Made by a program: the position numbers and the translations under genes | Notes under the pieces: generated by a model | Seen by the model: the letters and a program-made list of their open reading frames with translations, nothing else | What the model was told of the DNA's origin: nothing | Databases searched by the model: none | In this document: positions 9,237 through 18,467 of the stretch, one piece after another | How positions within the stretch are numbered: the stretch's first letter is position 1 | Layout of the letters: the number at the start of each line of letters is the position of its first letter | Source: CAZHHH01 sp052400685 | GTDB taxonomy: Bacteria; Bacteroidota; Bacteroidia; Bacteroidales; Marinilabiliaceae | Strand: one strand, 5' to 3' | Assembly (NCBI GenBank): GCA_052400685.1 | Contig: JBQTGJ010000015.1 | Length of the DNA: 64,000 bases

Positions 9237-10203
9237 TGGAGCGCAGCGGGTCATCAGACTGTTGCCGCTTTTTTTTGAAGTTTCTAAATTTATTGTATTT
9301 ATAGAAATAGTCAGTCTGGAAGCTGATTGATAGTTCCTGGCTGCTTACGATGTTGAGGACCTGACTATTTATGGGGAAGTCGTAGGCATAGCTGATGGTC
9401 ATATTATCACCCAGGCGGACGCCTAACATCAATGAAGCAGTATGGTTGATACGATAGGCTGCACCACTTTGAAATCGTTGGTATATCGCTTCAAGGGCAA
9501 AATCATAAGTCGATTGCTCTGATGAAATACGCGCCAGCGCTGAACCTTTTAGGCTAAAATCTGATCCCATTGAAATACGATAGCCAGAAGTGGCCATTAC
9601 GGTCGTCGGTGATGTTTTAAAATCTGCCGATTTATTTTCGTATGGAATAGAGGATTGAAGCATTTCAGGAACAGATAAACCTAAATAAAATGTACGCGTG
9701 AAGAAGATTAGTCCACTTCCAAATGAAGGTTTAATGGCATTATTTATATTTTCAGCGAAAAGAGGATCGGTTTTGTCAATGGTTTTAATATTTTGCAAAT
9801 TAACCTGATATTGGCTGGCGCCCCCACTTATTCCTAACGACAAAAATGATCCACGGCTAATTCGGATAAGATAGGAGTAGGCGAAAGATACTTTATTATT
9901 CATGACGGGCCCTGCCTGATCTGATATAACTGATAACCCCAGGGAGGCTCTGGTGGCATTCACCGGGGTATGGACATTTAGAAGATAGGTGGCTGGCGCA
10001 TCTTTTACATCAATCCATTGCTGTCGGGTTATCATTTGAATTGACAACGAATTGTGGCTTCCGGCAACGGCCGGATTGTAGTTGAGCGGATTTGTCATGG
10101 AATGTGTAAGCATAGCATCCTGTTGTGCCCAGCACATTGTGACCGGGGACAAAAATAAAATCAAGAGCAGAATCCTGATTCGATTATATAAGGATACTAT
10201 CAT
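9223..10203 (-). CDS. PorP/SprF family T9SS outer-membrane protein
   Basis: 326-aa beta-barrel protein with signal peptide (about residues 1-26, cleaved after CWA). The diagnostic N-terminal segment MLTHSMTNPLNYNPAVAGS and the RQQWIDVKDAPATYLLNVHTP-type strand identify the PorP/SprF family. SprF-type members act with the T9SS to secrete or attach the CHU_C-domain protein encoded beside them. The partner here is the upstream CHU_C gene, 22 bp away on the same strand. A second copy of this module lies at 11763-17781. Confidence 0.9.
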   Translation of the reverse strand: MIVSLYNRIRILLLILFLSPVTMCWAQQDAMLTHSMTNPLNYNPAVAGSHNSLSIQMITRQQWIDVKDAPATYLLNVHTPVNATRASLGLSVISDQAGPVMNNKVSFAYSYLIRISRGSFLSLGISGGASQYQVNLQNIKTIDKTDPLFAENINNAIKPSFGSGLIFFTRTFYLGLSVPEMLQSSIPYENKSADFKTSPTTVMATSGYRISMGSDFSLKGSALARISSEQSTYDFALEAIYQRFQSGAAYRINHTASLMLGVRLGDNMTISYAYDFPINSQVLNIVSSQELSISFQTDYFYKYNKFRNFKKKRQQSDDPLRSIRYF

Positions 10204-10225
10204 TTTATTTGTTTCAATTTTCAGG

Positions 10226-11194
10226 TTATCGGTTCAAATAAATATATCCGGTAAATTTTTGGTTTAAGCCACCTACTTCCAAACGGTAGTAATAAACACC
10301 GGCAGGACATAATGCGCCATTGAATTGATTCTTATTGCCACGACCATCCCAGGCATTATTGTATTGATTAGTTTGAAAGACGATGAAACCATTTCTGTCC
10401 ATGATCGTAATTTGCCTGTCAGGAAATGCTTCAAATTGCGGAATATAAAAGGTGTCATTTATTCCATCGCCATTGGGTGAAAAACCTTCGGGGATATAAA
10501 ACGTATCGTCGTCATGGATAATAGAGATCAAAACCAGCCCTTCATCACAATCGCCTTCGGCATCACATACTTTATAGATTAGCGTGTCCTGTTCAAGGAA
10601 AAAACTGGTGATTTGAATTTCTATGGTTTGAGATGCATTTAGGTAGGCGGTTCCTTTTTTCGGCATTTGAACTATTTCAACATCTAAATCGAGATCATAA
10701 AGATTACGATCGTTTTTGAGGATGTCAATTTCAGTTGCAGTGCCTTCATAAAGTTTGACGACATCATCTACGCATTCCGGCTTATAATCGTAGTCATTAA
10801 CCGTGATGGAAACATTGGCTGTAGCGCAATTTCCATCGTTATTACAGACTTTGTACTCAAGGTAATCTTCGCCAATGTAATAAGTTTCTGGCTGGTAATA
10901 TAAACGTTGATCATCACCGAACCAGGCAGATCCATGTTCAGGTTTTGCACTTATCGTTAATGAGCTTATGCCAGAAGTCAAGCCCAAATCATTGTTCAAA
11001 ACATTAATATCATAGGTATCGTTTTCGTTCATTCTTATCAGATCGTCGTTTGCTAACGGAACTTCACCCGTGGGGTTGAAAAATCTGTCGTTGGAAAGTC
11101 GAACCGGTTTGATTTCGGCATAAGAATTATTGATGGCAAACAACCAAAAAATAATGAGAAAGCTGGATTTATATTTTTTAGAATTGTTTTGCAT
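10226..11194 (-). CDS. CHU_C (gliding-motility-type C-terminal domain) surface protein
   Basis: 322-aa secreted protein with signal peptide (about 1-26). Two cadherin/Ig-like tandem modules occupy about residues 50-230, with Asn-Asp-rich repeats such as DINVLNNDLG and EIDILKNDRN. They are followed by the type B T9SS C-terminal domain, marked by EGFSPNGDGINDTFYIP, ITIMDRNGFIVF, NAWDGRG and PAGVYYYRLEV. Type B domains need a PorP/SprF-like partner, which is the next gene. It is a short adhesin-like cargo compared with the giant relative at 12883-17781. Confidence 0.9.
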   Translation of the reverse strand: MQNNSKKYKSSFLIIFWLFAINNSYAEIKPVRLSNDRFFNPTGEVPLANDDLIRMNENDTYDINVLNNDLGLTSGISSLTISAKPEHGSAWFGDDQRLYYQPETYYIGEDYLEYKVCNNDGNCATANVSITVNDYDYKPECVDDVVKLYEGTATEIDILKNDRNLYDLDLDVEIVQMPKKGTAYLNASQTIEIQITSFFLEQDTLIYKVCDAEGDCDEGLVLISIIHDDDTFYIPEGFSPNGDGINDTFYIPQFEAFPDRQITIMDRNGFIVFQTNQYNNAWDGRGNKNQFNGALCPAGVYYYRLEVGGLNQKFTGYIYLNR

Positions 11195-11762
11195 TTAGGG
11201 GAATTCGGTTTTTACGTCTGTTCTATAACGCAAACTTAGCATTTTTAGTATAAAAATTGATGCTTTCATACAGGGAAGTCGTCTTTTTGAAACACTATTT
11301 ATTCCATATATAGTATTAATTTGACAATATTATATATGATGAAAAGAATAGTTGAACTTACCTATTATATCTTATGTTGATTTAAAATCTTTGATATTTT
11401 GTCGGAAATGAGAATTGTCCTTCATAGACGATGGTTTTACTTTTCGTTGTTAATGGATTGATCTATAGTTTTATCAGCTTTTTAACTGAAAATTATTTTT
11501 GCGTTTTAACCCTAACTAATGTCTTTTTGCGTTTTGATATTTTTGCATATCTAATTAAAGACTGAAAAGAAACAGTGTTGTTCATATTTTGTTAATCATC
11601 GTTTGTTTCTTTATCATTCGTCAGGTTTTGTTTATCCTAATTTTTATTATATTATTAACGAAGTTCTACCATTTCAATATTTTTTGTCATCGAAATTCAC
11701 CAAGATTCGAATTGGGGCATTTTCTTTTTTTCATGATTCGAAAAATGTAGTTTGTTTGTCAG
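11195..11762. other. 568-bp AT-rich intergenic gap
   Basis: No open reading frame, tRNA, terminator or copy of the dispersed repeats was recognised here. It separates the two CHU_C/PorP modules, so it should hold the promoter of the 11194 gene, but no convincing TTTG/TAnnTTTG pair was found. Confidence 0.5.
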
Positions 11763-12803
11763 CTATTTTCTAAATAATCCTTTTTTTGCAGGTTTTTGTA
11801 ATTCGCCTGATCCGATGCCGGATAACCCTGCTGCACTACACGGAATAGCGGCCTTACTTTTGTCGGAGCAGAAGCGGTAGCCTAAAACGACTTTCATGTA
11901 GCTCCCATAGTTTGTTTGAGCCGATGTGAGGCCATACTGGTGTTCGATTCCCAAATTAAAGCTTTTATAGATTATTCCAGCGGTTAAGGCAAGCCCTAAA
12001 TCTTTTCCCAGAGTATGATCCATTGTCCTACGATACGCAATTAATCCCCAAAAGGATAAGTCATCCGACATGGTAGGCATTTGCAATCGAAGATTCAGAT
12101 CAAATCTTTTGTCGTTTAGGGAATTGAGTTGGTAATATGCGCCAGGTTCGATGTATAGTTCGCGGTTTGGATATTTGAAAACAGTACTGGCAAAAGCATG
12201 AAAAGAGGGTGGAAGAGAGGGTTCGCTTTCGCCATCAAAAAATGGGTTGTTATTATCCAGGATATTGGTGCCCGAGGCGCCTATTTTGTATTGGTTAATT
12301 TTGAGTATGAATCCGGTGTTTAGGTTAAATCCTGTGCCGCTTTCACGGCCGCCGGAAATAAGTGGATCAACAGCCGGATCGCCACCCGAAAATTTCGACA
12401 TATCAAGTGCAGCCTGCTCAATCAAAGCCGAAAGACCAAATGCCAATGAGGTAAACCCTTTCCGGTTCTTGCGCAATATAACATCGACTGAAAAGGATTG
12501 TTGAAAGCCCATTTTGGTATTATAACCATTGCGGTCGTTGAAGACGTAAGTTCCTGAACCAGCATTATGTGGTAGGGGGGCCTGAAACGATACTAGCTGA
12601 GTGGTAGGTGCGTTGTCAGTGCCAAACCACTGACGCTGATAAAAGGCTTCTACCAGATAACAATTTCTGTTAGAACCTGCATCTGCCGGATTCATCAGAT
12701 ATAAATCGTAAACGTACTGGTTGGTAACAAAGGGGCGTTGAGAGAAGCCTTCGTCTGGCAGTATTGTTAAAATCAAGATTGTTATTATTATGATCCTGTT
12801 CAT
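11763..12803 (-). CDS. PorP/SprF family T9SS outer-membrane protein
   Basis: 346-aa beta-barrel protein with signal peptide. Family landmarks are YVYDLYLMNPADAGSNRNC near the N-terminus, YQRQWFGTDNAPTTQLVSF, and GSGTYVFNDRNGYNTKMG. It is a distant paralogue of the protein at 9223-10203 and follows, 79 bp downstream, the giant CHU_C adhesin gene that it probably helps to export or anchor. The C-terminal tail after the barrel (residues about 305-346) carries two Cys and Lys-rich sequence, as often seen in this family. Confidence 0.9.
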   Translation of the reverse strand: MNRIIIITILILTILPDEGFSQRPFVTNQYVYDLYLMNPADAGSNRNCYLVEAFYQRQWFGTDNAPTTQLVSFQAPLPHNAGSGTYVFNDRNGYNTKMGFQQSFSVDVILRKNRKGFTSLAFGLSALIEQAALDMSKFSGGDPAVDPLISGGRESGTGFNLNTGFILKINQYKIGASGTNILDNNNPFFDGESEPSLPPSFHAFASTVFKYPNRELYIEPGAYYQLNSLNDKRFDLNLRLQMPTMSDDLSFWGLIAYRRTMDHTLGKDLGLALTAGIIYKSFNLGIEHQYGLTSAQTNYGSYMKVVLGYRFCSDKSKAAIPCSAAGLSGIGSGELQKPAKKGLFRK

Positions 12804-12882
12804 TATTGTTTGGTTAGATACGACTTCCGATTAATTCTTTCGTTTGTTGCAGTCTGCTATTATTGATTAGTCAGAGGTCAGC

Positions 12883-15800
12883 CTATCTTTTTAGAGAGAT
12901 ATTGCCTTTTAATATTTTATCGACAGGTTTTAAATGTATTACGTACCAATAGTCATCCGAGGGTACTGGCTTATTCAGATAGGTTCCATCCCATGCCGGT
13001 TCGGAAGCTTTATATCTGATTAAAAGTTTTCCGTAACGGTCATAAATTCGTATGTCGGAATCGGGTAATCGATTAAGTCCTGTTACTTCCCAAGAATCAT
13101 TTATGCCGTCGCCATTGGGGGTCATGAAATTTGGAATTTCTATTTCGTAGTCTGAATTATAGGTAAAGACGGTTGCTGCGGTACAACCGAAGTTGTCCTC
13201 AACCAAAATTGTGTGTTCCCCATTTGGAACATTGGTAAAAGTGTTTTCGTCTTGTTCTATCACTTCATTTAAGGTGTAGGTAAAGGGCTGAGTACCTTGA
13301 TCCGGATCCATTAATACCGTTACTTGCGCATACATTATGGTGTCGAGTCCTGCTATAACGGGAGACGAATGCATGGTTACATTAAAAGTGTCTGTTTTAA
13401 ACCAACAGCCATCAAATGCTCTAACCATATATTGGCCGGTTTCATTTACACTTATGGTATCCATCTGTAATTCGTCAGCAGTGCGACTGGCCAAAGACGG
13501 ATGTCCGAACCATTGATAAGTCATAACATCATAGTAAGTGGTGTCATTCATATATTCCAACCAGGTATAATCGCCTGCTTTAAGTTGAAATTCGGGTTGG
13601 CAGCCATCTTCATCATCACCAAAATCATAGTTTGGCTCTGGTTCCAGTGTTACCACACGGGTGTCCATTGTTTCGCAGCCGTAATTATCCCTGACTCGCA
13701 ATATGTTTACGGTATCCAATAAATTGGCCTGAATGTTTGGGCTTGTGCGGGCAGGTACTTCTTTATTGGTCCATTCATAGGTCATGTTGGGATCATTCAG
13801 AATTTCATCAGGAACGTCCAGAATTGCCGGATAGTCAATAGGGCAAATGATAAGATCGGGACCTAAGTCAAATTCAGGAACCGGATGCCAGACAATTCGA
13901 ATCTCGTCTTTGGCCCGACACCCGTTGGCGTCAACAACTTCAACCTGATGGATCCCCTCGCTTAACTGTACTGTAGCTCCTTTTGTGCCGTTTGACCAAA
14001 AAATGTTTGAATAACTGGCTGCATCAGGCAGTGTATAATCCAGTGAAACACCCGCGCACAGATCGTAGCTGTCGGGTGAAAGGTTTAATGTGGGGTTAGG
14101 ATTTACCGTGATATTGATGTTATTTGTGTTTGAACAACCGTTTGTAAACCATACTTCTACTGTAAAGTCGCCGCTGCCATAATCAGAAGGGGTTATTTCG
14201 GGATTGATTTCGTCGGTTAACAGCACGCCATCATGATACCATTGGTACGCTGTGTAATCGTCGTCTGTGTTAACGTAAAATTTTTCTTCAATACAAACGT
14301 TATCTTCGGTTGTTCCAAATACTGGTGGGGTAGGCGATGGTAATTCTGTAATTTCCAAAGTGTCTTCGGCAATACAACCATCTGGTGTTGTTATCGTTAA
14401 TATGTAAGTCCCGGCATCAATTACAGAAGGCTCGTCGGGCGATCCTGATGGGCCTCCATCATATTTATGCCATTTTTTGGTATATGTACCATAATCAGGA
14501 TCGTCAGTAACGGAGGATGGAATTAATATGTCAAGATCAAAGCTGATGAGTTCATTGGAACAGATAGCGGTGTCTGACAACGAAAAGGCTGGTGGTGCCG
14601 GGTGGTATTCAGCTACCGCATCTTTTGTCATAAAACAGCCTAATTTGTCATACACTGTTACTCTGTAACGGCCTTCAGTTTTTGTGGTGTAGGTGTCGTC
14701 AGGATAGCTTGCATTGGTGGTTGATACGCCTGCTGCAGGATGCCACCAGTTGATATGGTCAAATTGACTCAGCGGATCTCCAATATCGCCCGGCATATAT
14801 CGTGTTACCTGCATAACAAGGTCGGCATCCGGGCAATCTATTACATCGTTAATGGTGAAGTCAGGGGCCTCATTAACCTGAACTTCTGAGGTCTGACTGT
14901 TAGCCTGACAGCCATTGTCTTGCATAGCATCCAGTCGGTAGTATCCTTGCTCTTTTACAACCAGATATTCATTTCCTCCACCTGCTGCCGGATTGATAAC
15001 ATCCCATGTGGTGCCGTCGGTACTCTCATACCAATTAAATGTTGTAAAGGCTCTGCCATTGTCATTAACAGGAATTAGTCTTATTGAATCCCCTTCGCAA
15101 ATAGTTCCTGCAATACCATGGTCGTCATAATCTAAATTAAATTCAACCGGCGGTAATATATCTAAATCAAAGTTTCCGCTGACATTACATCCGTATTGAT
15201 CCAGAGCGCTTACATAATATGTGCCTTGTAAAGCGGTTGAGTCGGTAGTGGATGAAAAATAGAGGATGTGATCATTGGCTGTTGGAATATTTCCGGTAGA
15301 TGGAATAGGTGTGCTTGTTGGATCGTTGAAAAACCATTGGTAGTTGGTAAACTGATCATCTATTGCGATGGTGATATCGCTGCCCAAACAGACGGATGTG
15401 TCATTTCCAAAAGTGAATACATTTTTATTATACCAGTCGAAATAGGCCGTGTCGGAAGCAATACATCCAAAACTGTTTTCTACAATTACCACCAGTTCGC
15501 TCATTGGTTGGGTCAATGTCACCGACGAGGCAGTTGACAGGTCGGTATATGGATCACTGGCATCTAGCCAACGGTAGGAGGCAAAACTATTTTCTTCCGT
15601 ACTAAATACGTGCGTCGTGCCGGGACACTCCATTACGTCAAGCACCGTAACAACGGGCAATGGATGCACCGTAATGGGATTTGCCAGTGTTACGGCACAT
15701 TCTTCTTCATTGGTAACATCAACAGAATAGTTGCCCGTAACTGTCGGTGCTATTGCTTGTCTGGTCTCTCCGGCCAACAGCGTGCCATCTAAATACCATT

Positions 15801-17781
15801 GATAAGTATAATTGGCGCCCACGGGTACGTCAAGACTCACCATTTCTCCCAGACAGACTTCAAGTGTTCCGGTCACATCCCAGGTGACTTCGGGTAGTAC
15901 TTTTATTGAAACAGCGACCTGATCAGTTGCAGTACATTCTAATGTTCCGGTATCGGTTGCTTCCAATGAGAAATCGTAGCTGGATCCGGCAACAGGTGTG
16001 AACACATAAGTGGGATCGGTTGCGCCTGCTATCGGTCCGGTCGCATCATACCACTGATAGGTATAGACCGAAGTGGGATCAACGGTTTCTGACTCCAGGG
16101 TAATGGGGAGACCATCATAGCAGATTTCTTCGTCAATATCTTTTATCTGAAATTCAGGCTGAACATGTTCTACTTCTATATCATCTTCGGCCCGGCAGCC
16201 TGCAAATTCCATTGATACATAGTAGTGCCCGTCTTCTTCGGCAGTGATTGTATTTACCCCGGTAGCAAATGGTTGTCTTTCAACTTCATCAACCCCCTGA
16301 AATTCCCACGTGAGGAGGCTGGCATCCTGCGAGGTGGAAAGAATAATGTCGTTTCCAACGCAAGACATAGATGCGCCTTCTATTTTAATGCTATTGAAGG
16401 ATGAAAAGTAGCCATAACTCATGCTGGAGCCGTTGGCATCCAAAACACTGAGGTGAAACAGTCCGGTACTGTTTGAGATGGTATAAACAGTTTCTGTGCT
16501 GGCATTCATATTCATTACAGATGCATACCATGTGTCGGGTTGTCCTGCTTCTCCGGTTCCTTCAACCCTGTTCCACTTATTGGACAACAGATTGTTGGGC
16601 GACATAGAAAAGTTGTTGATGTTTTTGTATTGTGTGATGATTTGGACTGCAAACAACCCTGAGTATATTCGACTTATTGATACACTGGTTGAGCCTGTGC
16701 ACTCAATTGATGGAACCAATGCACTTCCTATTTCATAAGCGACACTTGATAATTGATAGACGTATATATTGTGGTTTGAGGTAATGTAATCGAAATTTTT
16801 ATTGGTTATGTCGTAGCTGGTCATTTCTCCGGCATTCAATGCCGGACTCTTTGCTTCTCCATTGATACTTACAACAGTGTTGTTTTCAGTTGCCACTATA
16901 AACACTTTTTGAGCCGAGTTTGTGTAGCTGGTGATTCCATAAAGTGTATTTACAGCAATATATTTATTCCCGATTACGTTAATGGGAACAAGCTGGTCTC
17001 CGATAAGGTCATAACTCGTTATTCCCGAATGCTGGATTGAATCATCAGATATCGTTATGGCAATATTTTTATCAGAAACGATATGAGACCCCCCCAAGCT
17101 GCCGGAACCACTTCCATCTGTTGATCTCAAACAATAAGTTTGCCCTCTGTTGAGCGTGACGGTGAAAGTCGACCCTGCTGCATGACCCTCAACATCGTCG
17201 GTGAGGGTGATGGTTATATTGGTGTTATCTTCAGTCGCAACAATGTCAACCTGCTCTCTTGCCGGAGGATTTAGTGAATAGTTGGGATACAAATTTTGTG
17301 ACGGGATATAGAATTCTTTTCCCAGAGCATTATCGCCTTTTAGGGTGAACCGATCCGGATTACTTCCGTTGGCAATTTCATAGTAGGCCGAAATGTCCAC
17401 ATCCGACTCAATTAAAATGCCTTTGTTAAAAGGCGTTCCCGCAGTCCAGCCATCCCAATCAGAATAACTACCTGATTGGCTGTTTTGCAATGTTCCGTTT
17501 TCAATCATGTTGAGCCATGTAGATAACTCCACTTTTTGTTGACCGTGAGCCGGGATGTTTATTGTAATAGGACTAAAGGCGGAATTGGCCGGCATAGAAA
17601 TAGTTACCTCAGCCGATTGGTCAAAAGCCGTAATTCTGAACAGTGCGTCATCATCACTATGGCCGTTTGTGACCTCAGGGGCAACAAACCAAAACGAGGT
17701 GCCTACCTGTGCTGCTATATTAACGCTGAATCCAACAAAAAGGATTAACGGAGTTATCCATTTTATTAATAAATGTTTCAT
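12883..17781 (-). CDS. Giant surface adhesin: IgGFc-binding-like N-domain, Ig/PKD-like repeats, CHU_C domain
   Basis: 1632-aa T9SS cargo with signal peptide (about 1-24). Residues about 25-470 resemble the IgGFc-binding N-terminal domain (TSFWFVAPEVTNGHSDDD, FNKGILIESDVDISAYYEI, EFYIPSQNLYPNY). About residues 480-1540 are a chain of Ig/PKD-like modules of 80-100 residues, each with a YxWY/YQWY strand and Cys pairs (for example YQWYLDGTLL, YQWFFND, YQWYHDGVLL). The end is a type B CHU_C domain (TPNGDGINDSWEV, IRIYDRYGKLL, PAWDGTY, SDDYWYVIHL). It resembles SprB-type motility or biofilm adhesins in architecture. It is the first gene of a two-gene operon with the PorP/SprF gene. Confidence 0.9.
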   Translation of the reverse strand: MKHLLIKWITPLILFVGFSVNIAAQVGTSFWFVAPEVTNGHSDDDALFRITAFDQSAEVTISMPANSAFSPITINIPAHGQQKVELSTWLNMIENGTLQNSQSGSYSDWDGWTAGTPFNKGILIESDVDISAYYEIANGSNPDRFTLKGDNALGKEFYIPSQNLYPNYSLNPPAREQVDIVATEDNTNITITLTDDVEGHAAGSTFTVTLNRGQTYCLRSTDGSGSGSLGGSHIVSDKNIAITISDDSIQHSGITSYDLIGDQLVPINVIGNKYIAVNTLYGITSYTNSAQKVFIVATENNTVVSINGEAKSPALNAGEMTSYDITNKNFDYITSNHNIYVYQLSSVAYEIGSALVPSIECTGSTSVSISRIYSGLFAVQIITQYKNINNFSMSPNNLLSNKWNRVEGTGEAGQPDTWYASVMNMNASTETVYTISNSTGLFHLSVLDANGSSMSYGYFSSFNSIKIEGASMSCVGNDIILSTSQDASLLTWEFQGVDEVERQPFATGVNTITAEEDGHYYVSMEFAGCRAEDDIEVEHVQPEFQIKDIDEEICYDGLPITLESETVDPTSVYTYQWYDATGPIAGATDPTYVFTPVAGSSYDFSLEATDTGTLECTATDQVAVSIKVLPEVTWDVTGTLEVCLGEMVSLDVPVGANYTYQWYLDGTLLAGETRQAIAPTVTGNYSVDVTNEEECAVTLANPITVHPLPVVTVLDVMECPGTTHVFSTEENSFASYRWLDASDPYTDLSTASSVTLTQPMSELVVIVENSFGCIASDTAYFDWYNKNVFTFGNDTSVCLGSDITIAIDDQFTNYQWFFNDPTSTPIPSTGNIPTANDHILYFSSTTDSTALQGTYYVSALDQYGCNVSGNFDLDILPPVEFNLDYDDHGIAGTICEGDSIRLIPVNDNGRAFTTFNWYESTDGTTWDVINPAAGGGNEYLVVKEQGYYRLDAMQDNGCQANSQTSEVQVNEAPDFTINDVIDCPDADLVMQVTRYMPGDIGDPLSQFDHINWWHPAAGVSTTNASYPDDTYTTKTEGRYRVTVYDKLGCFMTKDAVAEYHPAPPAFSLSDTAICSNELISFDLDILIPSSVTDDPDYGTYTKKWHKYDGGPSGSPDEPSVIDAGTYILTITTPDGCIAEDTLEITELPSPTPPVFGTTEDNVCIEEKFYVNTDDDYTAYQWYHDGVLLTDEINPEITPSDYGSGDFTVEVWFTNGCSNTNNINITVNPNPTLNLSPDSYDLCAGVSLDYTLPDAASYSNIFWSNGTKGATVQLSEGIHQVEVVDANGCRAKDEIRIVWHPVPEFDLGPDLIICPIDYPAILDVPDEILNDPNMTYEWTNKEVPARTSPNIQANLLDTVNILRVRDNYGCETMDTRVVTLEPEPNYDFGDDEDGCQPEFQLKAGDYTWLEYMNDTTYYDVMTYQWFGHPSLASRTADELQMDTISVNETGQYMVRAFDGCWFKTDTFNVTMHSSPVIAGLDTIMYAQVTVLMDPDQGTQPFTYTLNEVIEQDENTFTNVPNGEHTILVEDNFGCTAATVFTYNSDYEIEIPNFMTPNGDGINDSWEVTGLNRLPDSDIRIYDRYGKLLIRYKASEPAWDGTYLNKPVPSDDYWYVIHLKPVDKILKGNISLKR

Positions 17782-18128
17782 ACTGATGGATGATAAATGA
17801 ACGTAACAAACAATAAAATTCCAATTTTTGTAGAAAATTGGTTCATAAATAAACCCGATATAACCATTGTTAAACCGGCCGTTTAATTACACATTGTTAA
17901 TGTAGTCTGTTTGTAGCTCCGTCTTAGATTGAAGATGCCATCGCCCTGTCACTAAAATTTTTTCGATTCCCCTGAGGCAAATGACGGGTAAACTTACAAA
18001 TTGCTTTGTTGTTTTGTTATTTTGAGATTTTGTACGAGAAGCAACATCTAATTGTTACAAAAAAATAGTGGGTTTGAATATAATATTGAATTATGGTGAC
18101 GCATTCCGGTTTCAGCTCCTTCGATCTT

Positions 18129-18158
18129 TTTGCAACATCAATATTTTGTGTACTTTTG
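18129..18158 (+). promoter_or_regulatory. Candidate Bacteroidetes promoter for thrA
   Basis: TTTG at 18129-18132, an 18-bp spacer, and a perfect TACTTTTG -7 box at 18151-18158. Transcription would start near 18165, leaving a leader of about 300 nt before the thrA ATG. Motif match only. Confidence 0.5.
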
Positions 18159-18164
18159 TTTGTT

Positions 18165-18467
18165 TTATGATTTATATCATTTTTAAAAAGCTTGTTTTTA
18201 ATTTGATGGCTTTTTTATTTTTAATTATAATGTATGTATTGATAATCAAGACGGGCAGAAGTTGTTTAGATTTTTGCTGTTTTGAATATTAACAATTTGG
18301 TGCTCGCCCGAAAACTCCGGAGGCAGATGAGAAAGCTTTTTGTTGAAGCTTTTGAAGTTCGAGAATTGTGCGTTTGCTTTTGTAAATGAACATTTTGAAA
18401 GCGAGAGTAACAAAAAATAATGGAGTTTTTTGCTGACGCTGTCTAACACATTTTAAACAGGAAATTT
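18165..18467 (+). promoter_or_regulatory. Long 5' leader of thrA, possible structured regulatory RNA
   Basis: About 300 nt lie between the promoter match and the ATG, with no convincing ORF. AAAACTCC (18311-18318) is perfectly complementary to GGAGTTTT (18422-18429), which would close a 100-nt domain just before the start codon. CTCCGGAG inside the first arm is self-complementary and could compete with that pairing. I do not recognise a known riboswitch or a Thr/Ile-rich leader peptide. The remaining 17782-18128 segment is AT-rich and unremarkable, except that it must also carry the divergent promoter of the giant adhesin gene. Confidence 0.35.

Noticed and set aside
18068..18292. 74-codon frame upstream of thrA
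   Set aside because: Extremely AT-rich, hydrophobic by composition, overlaps the candidate promoter and leader, and has no recognisable homology.
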